Assembly: GCA_937892015.1 (NCBI GenBank)
Contig: CALAUY010000141.1
Span: 1 to 6,588, forward strand
From: an uncultured Bacteroidales bacterium
GTDB taxonomy: Bacteria; Bacteroidota; Bacteroidia; Bacteroidales; Paludibacteraceae
Length of the DNA: 6,588 nt
Reading direction: 5' to 3'
Both the position numbers and the translations under genes were made by a program. The notes under the pieces were generated by a model, which saw nothing but the letters and a program-made list of their open reading frames with translations, was not told the origin of the DNA and ran no database searches. This document shows, in pieces, positions 1 through 6,255 of this stretch. Numbering within the stretch: position 1 is the stretch's first letter; each line of letters opens with the position of its first letter.

Positions 1-8
1 CCCTCTAG

Positions 9-19
9 GCGGAGGCCGC
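9..19 (-). other. small GC hairpin downstream of the efflux operon
   Basis: On either strand GCGG (9-12) can pair with CCGC (16-19) across a 3-base loop. It lies just beyond the larger hairpin at 21-40 as read from the permease gene. CGGAG/CTCCG complementarity around the larger hairpin would allow alternative folds. No T-run is visible before the window ends. It could be part of a 3' structured region or of an element extending beyond the window; I cannot identify it. Confidence 0.3.
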
Positions 20-20
20 T

Positions 21-40
21 CTCCCCGTTACTTCGGGGAG
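21..40 (-). terminator. possible 3' hairpin of the efflux operon (no U-tract)
   Basis: CTCCCCG (21-27) and CGGGGAG (34-40) form a perfect 7-bp GC-rich stem with a 6-base loop, starting 35 bases after the permease stop codon in the direction of transcription. That position fits the end of the operon. A run of T after the stem, as expected for an intrinsic terminator, is absent within the window, so it may instead be an mRNA 3'-end stabilising structure or part of a repeat. The stem is directly visible; the terminator role is inferred from position. Confidence 0.35.
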
Positions 41-75
41 ACGCTCCGGGTTATCTTATGATTGCCGTTGCATGT

Positions 76-3000
76 CTATTTATCCTTGTACAGGGCGGGG
101 TTGATGTCCATGAAGATGAAGTTCTTGCGCACTTTAGCCTGTTTGTCGCGTTCGCCGTGACGGGAGAGCGCTCCGTAGAGGGTTGGTACGATGAAGAACG
201 TCAACAGCGTTGACACGAGCAATCCGCCGATAACCACAATGCCCATCGGTTGCCACATCTCTGAGCCCTCACCGTTGGAGAGCGCCATGGGCACCATACC
301 GAGCATGGTGGTGAAAGCGGTCATCAAGATGGGTCGAACACGACTGCGTCCGGCCGTGACAATCGCCTCGTTGAGTTCGAGTCCACGCTCACGCATGAGG
401 TCGATATAGTCGATAAGGACAATACCGTTCTTGACGACGATACCTACCAGCATGACGAGTCCGAGTGCACCAATCATGTCGAGCGAACGTCCCGTGATGA
501 AGAGTGCCAAGATGACGCCGCTGAGGGCGAACGGTATGGTGAACATGATGACGAACGGTTTGACAAAACTCTCGAACTGCGAGGCCATCACTATATAGAC
601 GAGCAGGATGATGAGTGCAGCGAGCAATCCCATCTGTTGGAACGTCTCTTGCTGGTCTTCGTAGTCGCCCGCGAGTCGGATGACCACGCCTTGTGGCACG
701 TCGAGTTGCGGGAGAACGTCGTTCTCGATACGTGCTGCCAGTTCGCCGAGCGAGGTCTTGTATGGGGTGACAGACACCTTGACATAACGTTGGCGGCTCT
801 TACGTTCGATGGTGGGAGGTGCCCAGTACTCGCCGATGGAGCATATCTCCGACAGCTTGACGGTAGTGCCGAGAGCCGTCGGGATAGTCAGGTCCTCAAT
901 CTTCTGGATGGAGTTGCGGTCAGATTCTTGCAGTCGGCACACGATATTGTACTCGGAGCCGTCCTCTTTGAGGTATCCGCACGACATGCCATTGACGCGG
1001 TTGCGGAGATAGGTTGACACCGAGTAGGCGGTCAGTCCGAGTCGGCTGGCCTTCTCTTTATCAACGACAATCTTGATTTCCGGGCGCTCATCGTCACGGG
1101 AGATAGTGGCATCACGTGCTCCCTCGACGTTGTGGTTGCACATGTACTTGATGTCCTCCGCGAGTTGCGAGGTCTTATCGAAATCGTAACCGTATATCTC
1201 TATATCCACCGAATTGGAGCTCATGCCGCCTCCGCCTGAAGTGGAGACGGTGTAGTCGGTTATCTCCGGATGTTTCTGCAACTCTTGTCGTACCACTTCG
1301 GCAATCTCGAAGATGGTGCGTTCGCGCTCGTATTTCTTCGACGTACGGATAATCATCGTTATCTTGTTGTTCATAGTGGAGTTGAAGAGTGCACTCATGC
1401 CGCCATTGTCGTTGCTACCGGCAGAGGTGGAGATGAGTTGCACTTCGGGCACCAGTTCGCGAATCCGCACTTCCAGTTCGCGTGCAGTCTTGAGAGTCTC
1501 TTCTACGCGAGTGCCGCGTTGCAACTCAATCGACACGTTCATACGGCCATTATCTTGTTGCTGCATGAAGTCGGTGCCAATCTTGCCGGTAAGTACGGGC
1601 AACAGCGAAAGGAAGAAGAAGACGAGGAGTATGCCGAACGTGGCTGCTTTGTGTCGGAGGCAGGTGCCCAGCAGTCGGGCATAGAGGTCGTCAAACTTGT
1701 CGAGCATGACGACGACTGTCCGCTCGTAGAAATTCTTCTTCTCCCCACCCTCTTCAATCAGTCGGCCGTTCTCCACGCGTACGCTCTTGGGTTTGAGCAG
1801 TTTGGATGCGAGCATCGGCGTCAGTGTGATGGCGATAGTAGTAGAGGTGACGACGACGATAGTGATAATCCATCCGAGCTCTTTGAACATCACGCCGGCC
1901 ATGCCGTGGAGCATGGTGAGGGGTACGAACACGGCTGCGATGACGAGTGTGGTGGCGATAACGGAAATCCACACCTCGTTGGTGGCGTAAATAGCCGCTT
2001 CGTGCGGGTTCTCGCCGCGCTCGACATGCTTGGTGATGTTTTCCAACACCACGATGGCATCGTCCACCACCATACCGATGGCGATGTTAAGCGAACAGAG
2101 CGAAATCATGTTCAGCGACGAGTCGGCCAGAGCGAGGTAGATGAACGAGACGACGAGTGAGATAGGGATGGTCAGTCCGATGATGAGTGCCGCTCGCCAT
2201 TTGCCGAGGAAGAAGAGCACTACGAGCACTACGAAGAGCAGTGCGTACATGATGGACTCTTCGAGCGAGTCGATGGTGTTCTGTATGGTCTCCGACGAGT
2301 CGTAAATCATGCGGAGCTCGACATCGGCGGGGAGCGTCTTCTTTATACGCTCTATCTCTTTGCGCACATCGCGGCATATCTGTACGGTGTTGCCGCCCGT
2401 GCGCTTGCTGATAATCAGTCGGGCACATTCCATGCCATCCGTTTTTTCGTCGAGCGACAACTCTTTGATAGTATCTCTGACGGTGGCAATGTCGCGCACG
2501 AACACTTGCCGGCCATCGCGGGTGGTGGTCACCACGATGTCGTTGATTTCCGACGACTCGATGTACTCTGAACGAACCTCCATCTGGTACTGCTCTTTCT
2601 CGAGTTTGACTGTACCGGACGACATGTTGAGGTTGTTGGTGGAGATCATGTTGCCCACGTTCTCCACGGTCAGCCCATATGCATCGAGTTTGGCCTGGTC
2701 GAGATAGATATAGACGTAGCGTTCGGGCTCGCCGGATACGGTGAGGTTACCGATACCATCCACACGGTTCAGTTGGGGGATAATCTCGTCATCGAGCATC
2801 TTGTCGAGTGACGGATACGACTCTTTGGCCGTCACCGCGTACTGGATGACCGGCATCATCGAGGTCGATAGTTTGAGGATAATGGGGTTAGAGCAGCCGT
2901 CAGGCAGGTTATCTTTGACGAGATCGACGTACGTTCGGACGTCGTTGAGCACATCCTCTAAGTCTGTGCCCCATTCGAACTCCAGCGTCACCATCGAGAT

Positions 3001-3261
3001 GTTGTCCTTGCTCTGCGAGGTCATCTCTTTGAGGTGATCGACTGAGTTGAGGCTGTTCTCCATGATTTTCGTGACGTTGGTCTCTATCTCACTGGCGGAC
3101 GAGCCCGCGTAAGTAGTGACCACAGTGATATAGGGCGGATCCATCTCCGGGAACTGGTCGATAGGGAGTTGGGTGTAACAGAACACGCCGATGACAATCA
3201 CCGCGACGAAAATCAGCGCCGTGGTGATGGGTTTATTGACAGCAGTTTTGTATATAGCCAT
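76..3261 (-). CDS. efflux RND transporter permease (HAE type)
   Basis: This 1061-residue inner-membrane pump protein is full length for the RND family. Layout: TM1 about 12-29, a large periplasmic loop, TM2-TM6 about 338-485, TM7 about 541-558, a second large loop, then TM8-TM12 about 877-1025. The proton-relay residues are present: GMVVDDAIVVLEN in TM4 (Asp400, Asp401), Lys944 in GIVVKNGIVLIDY of TM10, and RPILMT (Arg976) in TM11. The paired Asp in TM4 indicates the hydrophobe/amphiphile branch (AcrB/MdtB-like) rather than CzcA/CusA metal pumps. A glycine-rich segment (residues 615-621) lies near where AcrB has its switch loop. An in-frame TGA at 3268-3270 confines the start to the ATG at 3261; no Shine-Dalgarno is seen. 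It is the last gene of the operon, after adaptor and channel genes, but is separated from the adaptor by the 450-bp repeat-bounded cassette. Substrate cannot be told from sequence. Confidence 0.96.
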   Translation of the reverse strand: MAIYKTAVNKPITTALIFVAVIVIGVFCYTQLPIDQFPEMDPPYITVVTTYAGSSASEIETNVTKIMENSLNSVDHLKEMTSQSKDNISMVTLEFEWGTDLEDVLNDVRTYVDLVKDNLPDGCSNPIILKLSTSMMPVIQYAVTAKESYPSLDKMLDDEIIPQLNRVDGIGNLTVSGEPERYVYIYLDQAKLDAYGLTVENVGNMISTNNLNMSSGTVKLEKEQYQMEVRSEYIESSEINDIVVTTTRDGRQVFVRDIATVRDTIKELSLDEKTDGMECARLIISKRTGGNTVQICRDVRKEIERIKKTLPADVELRMIYDSSETIQNTIDSLEESIMYALLFVVLVVLFFLGKWRAALIIGLTIPISLVVSFIYLALADSSLNMISLCSLNIAIGMVVDDAIVVLENITKHVERGENPHEAAIYATNEVWISVIATTLVIAAVFVPLTMLHGMAGVMFKELGWIITIVVVTSTTIAITLTPMLASKLLKPKSVRVENGRLIEEGGEKKNFYERTVVVMLDKFDDLYARLLGTCLRHKAATFGILLVFFFLSLLPVLTGKIGTDFMQQQDNGRMNVSIELQRGTRVEETLKTARELEVRIRELVPEVQLISTSAGSNDNGGMSALFNSTMNNKITMIIRTSKKYERERTIFEIAEVVRQELQKHPEITDYTVSTSGGGGMSSNSVDIEIYGYDFDKTSQLAEDIKYMCNHNVEGARDATISRDDERPEIKIVVDKEKASRLGLTAYSVSTYLRNRVNGMSCGYLKEDGSEYNIVCRLQESDRNSIQKIEDLTIPTALGTTVKLSEICSIGEYWAPPTIERKSRQRYVKVSVTPYKTSLGELAARIENDVLPQLDVPQGVVIRLAGDYEDQQETFQQMGLLAALIILLVYIVMASQFESFVKPFVIMFTIPFALSGVILALFITGRSLDMIGALGLVMLVGIVVKNGIVLIDYIDLMRERGLELNEAIVTAGRSRVRPILMTAFTTMLGMVPMALSNGEGSEMWQPMGIVVIGGLLVSTLLTFFIVPTLYGALSRHGERDKQAKVRKNFIFMDINPALYKDK

Positions 3262-3269
3262 GGTTATTC

Positions 3270-3306
3270 AATTTGTAAATTTGTAAATTTGTAAATTTGT
3301 AAATTA
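3270..3306. repeat. permease-side inverted-repeat arm, (AATTTGTA)x4 + AATTA
   Basis: On the plus strand four perfect tandem copies of AATTTGTA (3270-3301) are followed by AATTA (3302-3306). The inner 21 bases (3286-3306) are the exact reverse complement of 3699-3719 on the other side of the four-helix-bundle gene. The arm ends 8 bases before the permease start codon and includes the stop codon (3304-3306) of the enclosed gene. The extra two copies relative to the other arm suggest tandem expansion by slippage. Confidence 0.95.
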
Positions 3307-3693
3307 ATGAGTATGCTTCGTTATTGTTTTTTTTGTTGTCATGATTATTGTTGACAACAGTTTGCACAATTCTTCCACATCATTTAGTAAACTTTGCTCT
3401 GCCTCTTGAGAGATATATCCCGTGCTTGCTAACAAACGAATCCAAAAGCGTGTTTCCCGAGCCTCTTTGTAGGCGATGCAAACTTTAGAAAGGAAGTCCG
3501 ATGAGGATTGTCCGCCTTGAGCTTCTTCGAGGTTGGCCCCAATGGAAGTACCGGAACGCAATAGTTGTTTGCTTAGATCAAACTCTTTCAGTTCCGCTTC
3601 AAAGCAAAGGTACCTCCTCAGTTTCACAACTCTCTGGGCAAACGCAAAACTCTTTGCTAATACCACGTTGTTGGAGTCCCTCTGTTCTCTCAT
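3304..3693 (-). CDS. four-helix-bundle protein, 23S rRNA IVP/S23 family
   Basis: This 129-residue protein matches the family found in 23S rRNA intervening sequences (PF05635/TIGR02436 type) by its hallmark stretches: LLRSGTSIGANLEEAQGGQS (residues 44-63) at the helix 2 region, and DFLSKVCIAYKEARETRFW (66-84) in helix 3. Helix 1 is about 9-30 and helix 4 about 94-118, ending in a Lys/His-rich tail (121-129). Length is normal for the family. Known members form small, basic helical bundles that oligomerise; Avd of diversity-generating retroelements is a relative. A molecular function is not established, and the label S23 ribosomal protein is misleading. The start is the ATG at 3693: an in-frame TAA lies four codons upstream inside the repeat arm (3703-3705). 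The stop codon (3304-3306) is in the opposite arm. No Shine-Dalgarno is seen. It is probably co-transcribed with the efflux genes but has no evident role in efflux. Confidence 0.92.
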   Translation of the reverse strand: MREQRDSNNVVLAKSFAFAQRVVKLRRYLCFEAELKEFDLSKQLLRSGTSIGANLEEAQGGQSSSDFLSKVCIAYKEARETRFWIRLLASTGYISQEAEQSLLNDVEELCKLLSTIIMTTKKTITKHTH

Positions 3694-3698
3694 CGCAA

Positions 3699-3719
3699 TA
3701 ATTTACAAATTTACAAATT
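3699..3719. repeat. adaptor-side inverted-repeat arm, (AATTTGTA)x2 + AATTA on the minus strand
   Basis: Read on the minus strand this is two copies of AATTTGTA followed by AATTA, the exact reverse complement of 3286-3306. It begins one base after the adaptor stop codon and ends 5 bases before the ATG of the four-helix-bundle gene. In the polycistronic mRNA the two arms could pair over 21 bp, enclosing the whole reading frame as a loop. Confidence 0.95.
3706..3713 (-). promoter_or_regulatory. TAnnTTTG-like motif within the repeat arm
   Basis: The junction of two repeat units reads TAAATTTG on the minus strand, an exact match to the Bacteroidota -7 box TAnnTTTG, 12 bases before the four-helix-bundle start codon. 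Upstream, a TTG in TTGACA sits about 22 bases before the box, slightly longer than the usual spacing to a -33 TTTG. It might give the cassette its own promoter, with a very short leader. Because the motif is made by an AT-rich repeat, chance is a serious alternative. Confidence 0.25.
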
Positions 3720-3720
3720 C

Positions 3721-4737
3721 TTAATTATTAATTGTCAATTTCACTCCGTCGATGAGGCGGGATTCACCTTTAGTGACCATTTGTACGCCATCGACAATCT
3801 CGGGAGAGATAATCTCGACATCATCGCCGAAGCGTTGCCCCATCTCCACTTCCACGCGTTTGGCGTATCCGTTGTCGTTGATGAACACATAGCGGTTGTT
3901 GGCACCGATCAGTTTGAGTACAGTGCTATATGGAGCCACGATGACGTTCTCTTTGCCCAGTCCGATATTCGTTGTGACGTACATACCCGGACGGAGCAGT
4001 CCCTCGCCGTTAGGCACCACCACTTTCACTTGGAACGTGTGGCTGGTGGCATCAACCGTCGGATAGACCACTTCGATGTAGGCGGGGAACACCTTGTCGG
4101 GATAGACCGACGTGGTCAGCGTCAGCTTCATACCGCTCTTAACCAACGGGATATACGTCTCGGGAACAGCAATGAGCGTCTTGAGCTTATCCACTTGCGT
4201 GAGTACAACAATGGGCTGACCGCTGTAGAGTTCGCCGTCCTCGTAGTTCTTCGCAGAGATGACGCCGTTGAATCCCGCGCGCACGTACGTGTTAATATTA
4301 AGGAAGTGGAGATTCTCTTGCGTCTGGTCGAGCGACAGTTTCATCTGGTCGTAGCTCTGCTGACTGACAGACCCAGTCTGTAGCAGGCCATCCATACGCG
4401 CCATCTCGGTCTTGAGGTTGTTGTACGTGAGGTTGGCGGTACGATACTGCTGCTGGTCCATGCGGACGAGGGAGTCGCCCTTGCGAACACGGTCGCCCAC
4501 CTCCACATAGATATGCTCAATCTTACCCGTCAAGCTGGGCGACACGTTAACAGTCTGGTAGCCCTGCAGGTTACCCGAGATGGTGATGATACGCTGGATT
4601 TCGCGGGGATGGAGCGTCGTCACTTCCACTAATTCGGAGCGCTCGTCCGTCTCTCCGGTCGTCGCCGTTTGCTCTTTCTTCGTGCAGGACGCGAGCGCCA
4701 CCAACCCTGCCAGAGCGTATATCAGATGCTTTTTCAT
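3721..4737 (-). CDS. RND efflux periplasmic adaptor (membrane fusion) lipoprotein
   Basis: This 338-residue protein links the RND permease to the outer-membrane channel. It begins with a lipoprotein signal peptide (residues 1-17) and lipobox LASC, so Cys18 should be lipidated. A biotinyl/lipoyl-like half domain (about 64-96, with GKIEHIYVEVGDRVRKGD) is followed by a short alpha-hairpin (about 97-146), the second lipoyl half (about 151-182), a beta-barrel (about 184-260) and a membrane-proximal domain to the C-terminus. At the hairpin tip Arg114, Leu118 and Ser125 keep the R-x3-L-x6-S spacing of the RLS motif that docks AcrA/MexA to TolC. The gene starts 5 bases after the channel gene stop, indicating translational coupling and a shared transcript. 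Its stop codon TAA is followed by a single base and then the inverted-repeat cassette. The C-terminus looks natural, so the insertion did not truncate it. Confidence 0.94.
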   Translation of the reverse strand: MKKHLIYALAGLVALASCTKKEQTATTGETDERSELVEVTTLHPREIQRIITISGNLQGYQTVNVSPSLTGKIEHIYVEVGDRVRKGDSLVRMDQQQYRTANLTYNNLKTEMARMDGLLQTGSVSQQSYDQMKLSLDQTQENLHFLNINTYVRAGFNGVISAKNYEDGELYSGQPIVVLTQVDKLKTLIAVPETYIPLVKSGMKLTLTTSVYPDKVFPAYIEVVYPTVDATSHTFQVKVVVPNGEGLLRPGMYVTTNIGLGKENVIVAPYSTVLKLIGANNRYVFINDNGYAKRVEVEMGQRFGDDVEIISPEIVDGVQMVTKGESRLIDGVKLTINN

Positions 4738-4742
4738 AATCG

Positions 4743-6086
4743 TTATTCGTTGTTCAAGAATTTATCGAGTTCTACTTGTGCGTTGACGAGTGTCATCACC
4801 GCCTGCACGTACGTTGACTGTGCGGAGATCATGTCGTTCGACGCGTTCACCAATTCGAGGTTACTGGCCGTGCCGTACCGGAACTTGTTGGTGGTGGAGT
4901 TGAAGACCCGCTCCGTCACATCGAGGTTCTCTTTCTCGTTGAGATAGGTCTCGAACGCGTTCTGCAGGTTGTAACGTAGCTGTTGGTTCTGGATATAGAG
5001 GTTATCCTGCGTCTCGGCGAACGTGTTCTGTGCCTCTTCGTACGCAATCTTCTTCTCCACCACGCCCGCTGCACGTTTGCCCGACGACCATAACGGCATT
5101 TTCAGGCTGACCGTCACCAAGTTAGGCGGTGTCATGCGGAAACCGCCCTCTTCGAGGTAATGTTGGTAGTTGTATTGGTACGCGAGCGAGACGGTGGGTC
5201 CGTATGCCCATGCCGCCATGTGGACGTTGGTCCTTGCGAGCTCGGTGCTCTTCTCCAACAGCTGATAATTGAGGTTGTTATGGATATTGAAATCATTGCC
5301 CAGCAGTTGCAGCACCGCTTCAGCGGAGAGCAGGTCGTCGAGCGACTCGGTCAGGGTCAGTTGCGTCTCGACCGGCACGTCGAGCAGCACTTTCAGACTG
5401 CTACGTGCCACCTCGATACTGCGTTTCTGTTGGTTGATATTGTTTTTGAGGGTGTTCGCCCTGACGCGCACCTGATCGGCGGTCGTCTGCTCAGCAGCTC
5501 CCACATCTACCGACCGTTGGGTCATCTCCACCAACTCCTCAACGTTCTTCAGCGATGAGTCGAGCAGTTGCACGATATCTTCGAGCACGAGCACACTCAC
5601 GTATCCCGTCTTGACGTTGGCCTTGAGGGCGGTCTCACTCTGTTCGAGCGAGATCTGCTTCATGTCGATGGCCAGTTGGTTGAGGATGGCACCCACAATG
5701 CCTTGTCCGTTCACGCCTACTGAGGCAGTGATACCGAAAGAGACATAATCGGGCATCGTCACCTGAAAATCGCCCATGGCCGTACTCATCGTTGCTTTGT
5801 AGCCGCAATAAGTGGTGTAGCCCGATGTGGCATCCACGCTCGGCAACATCGCCGCAATCGTCTGCCAGCGCTGGGCGTACGCCTCCTGAACGGCGAGGGA
5901 CGCATTGCGCAACGAACGGTTTGCCTCCACCGCGTAGTTCTGCGCTTCGGCAAGTGTAAGTGACAAATTGGCAGGCACCTCTCTACCCGAAGCATCCACG
6001 TGCTGCGTTGCCTGCATAACATGATCTCCCGCTGTCATGGGCAATGCCAAGACCAGCAGGGCACCAAGTACTATCTTCTTCATCAT
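4743..6086 (-). CDS. TolC-family outer membrane efflux protein
   Basis: This 447-residue protein should form the trimeric outer-membrane exit duct of the pump. An N-terminal signal peptide (hydrophobic 5-17, likely cleavage after about Ala19) precedes two outer-membrane-efflux repeats. The first runs from LTLAEAQNYA (43-52) through beta-strand sequence near 117-136 to the helical VGAAEQTTADQVR segment (194-206). The second begins about 265, includes KMPLWSSGKR (329-338), and ends in the long helices with KFRYGTASNLELVNA (401-415). Length is usual for the family. The start is fixed by a TGA codon directly before the ATG at 6086; the second ATG (6083) is an equally possible start. It is the first gene of the operon, 5 bases ahead of the adaptor, and has a promoter-like sequence about 130 bases upstream. 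Confidence 0.94.
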   Translation of the reverse strand: MMKKIVLGALLVLALPMTAGDHVMQATQHVDASGREVPANLSLTLAEAQNYAVEANRSLRNASLAVQEAYAQRWQTIAAMLPSVDATSGYTTYCGYKATMSTAMGDFQVTMPDYVSFGITASVGVNGQGIVGAILNQLAIDMKQISLEQSETALKANVKTGYVSVLVLEDIVQLLDSSLKNVEELVEMTQRSVDVGAAEQTTADQVRVRANTLKNNINQQKRSIEVARSSLKVLLDVPVETQLTLTESLDDLLSAEAVLQLLGNDFNIHNNLNYQLLEKSTELARTNVHMAAWAYGPTVSLAYQYNYQHYLEEGGFRMTPPNLVTVSLKMPLWSSGKRAAGVVEKKIAYEEAQNTFAETQDNLYIQNQQLRYNLQNAFETYLNEKENLDVTERVFNSTTNKFRYGTASNLELVNASNDMISAQSTYVQAVMTLVNAQVELDKFLNNE

Positions 6087-6099
6087 TCAATACTTTATT

Positions 6100-6190
6100 G
6101 TACGTTAGTGTTCTTTACTTCTTTACCTTATTGTACTGTACTTTCTTTTCTGTACTTTTGTAAAGCAGCAAAAACCGTGCCACATCGTAC
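6100..6190. promoter_or_regulatory. cluster of GTAC half-sites and short direct repeats in the operon leader
   Basis: Five GTAC tetramers occur at 6100-6103, 6133-6136, 6138-6141, 6152-6155 and 6187-6190; the middle pair forms the palindrome GTACTGTAC (6133-6141). Longer direct repeats are visible: CTGTACTTT at 6136-6144 and 6150-6158, and TTATTGTAC at 6095-6103 and 6128-6136. Such spacing could serve a dimeric regulator or an RNA structure in the 5' leader. No regulator gene lies in the window, and the role is speculative. Confidence 0.25.
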
Positions 6191-6217
6191 TGCGTGACAG
6201 AAAAAAAAATAAGTCCG

Positions 6218-6247
6218 CAAAGTTTATGGTCATCCGGCATCTCCAAA
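6218..6247 (-). promoter_or_regulatory. probable Bacteroidota-type promoter of the efflux operon
   Basis: Read on the minus strand, TTTG (6247-6244) is followed after 17-18 bases by TAAACTTTGC (box at 6226-6218), close to the -33 TTTG / -7 TAnnTTTG pattern of Bacteroidota. The -7 box has one extra base between TA and TTTG, or reads AAACTTTG if normal spacing is kept. It starts 9 bases past the pseudouridine synthase stop codon and would give a leader of about 125 bases before the channel gene. It is the only convincing match in the gap. Confidence 0.5.
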
Positions 6248-6255
6248 TAAATTCG

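Larger units (their letters stand above)
3270..3719 (-). mobile_element. IVS-like cassette: four-helix-bundle gene between inverted repeats
   Basis: A unit of about 450 bp consists of one gene for an S23/IVP-family four-helix-bundle protein and two flanking inverted-repeat arms with a perfect 21-bp match. It splits the adaptor-permease junction of an RND operon without damaging either gene: one base (3720) separates it from the adaptor stop, and 8 bases separate it from the permease start. Base composition in 3361-3660 is about 45% GC by hand count, below sampled lines of the neighbouring permease gene (about 52-57%), in keeping with separate origin. Related proteins are known from intervening sequences in 23S rRNA of bacteria such as Leptospira and Coxiella, which also have complementary ends. 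No transposase or reverse transcriptase is encoded, so any mobility would need factors acting in trans. Repeats and layout are seen directly; the element status is inference. A 4-base direct repeat ATTC (3266-3269 and 3717-3720) at the edges may be a target duplication or chance. Confidence 0.55.

Noticed and set aside
1270..2160. Open frame of 296 codons on the plus strand
   Set aside because: It lies wholly antisense to the permease transmembrane and periplasmic coding region. Its product is a low-complexity His/Asp/Glu-rich sequence with no family resemblance, as expected for a shadow of codon bias.
76..3261. Permease as a heavy-metal (CusA/CzcA) pump
   Set aside because: TM4 carries the paired Asp-Asp of HAE-type transporters, and the neighbouring adaptor has a RLS-type TolC-docking tip with no visible metal-binding His/Met-rich segments.
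3270..3306. Tandem short repeats considered as a CRISPR array
   Set aside because: The units are 8 bp and directly adjacent, without spacers, and no cas genes are present.
3304..3693. Four-helix-bundle gene considered as Avd of a diversity-generating retroelement
   Set aside because: No reverse transcriptase and no template/variable repeat pair is visible in the window, and the sequence matches the IVP/S23 branch more closely.
3721..3740. Two adjoining AT palindromes (TTAATTATTAA and AATTGTCAATT) at the adaptor 3' end, considered as an operator or attachment site
   Set aside because: They encode the adaptor C-terminal residues and stop. Such AT-rich dyads arise easily by chance, and nothing else supports a site.
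3781..4383. Plus-strand frame of 200 codons opposite the adaptor gene
   Set aside because: It is antisense to a clear adaptor protein with lipobox and lipoyl motifs, and its translation shows no recognisable domain.
6000..6197. Plus-strand frame of 65 codons across the channel gene start and leader
   Set aside because: It overlaps the signal-peptide coding region antisense and then runs through repeat-rich leader; no start signal or family similarity.
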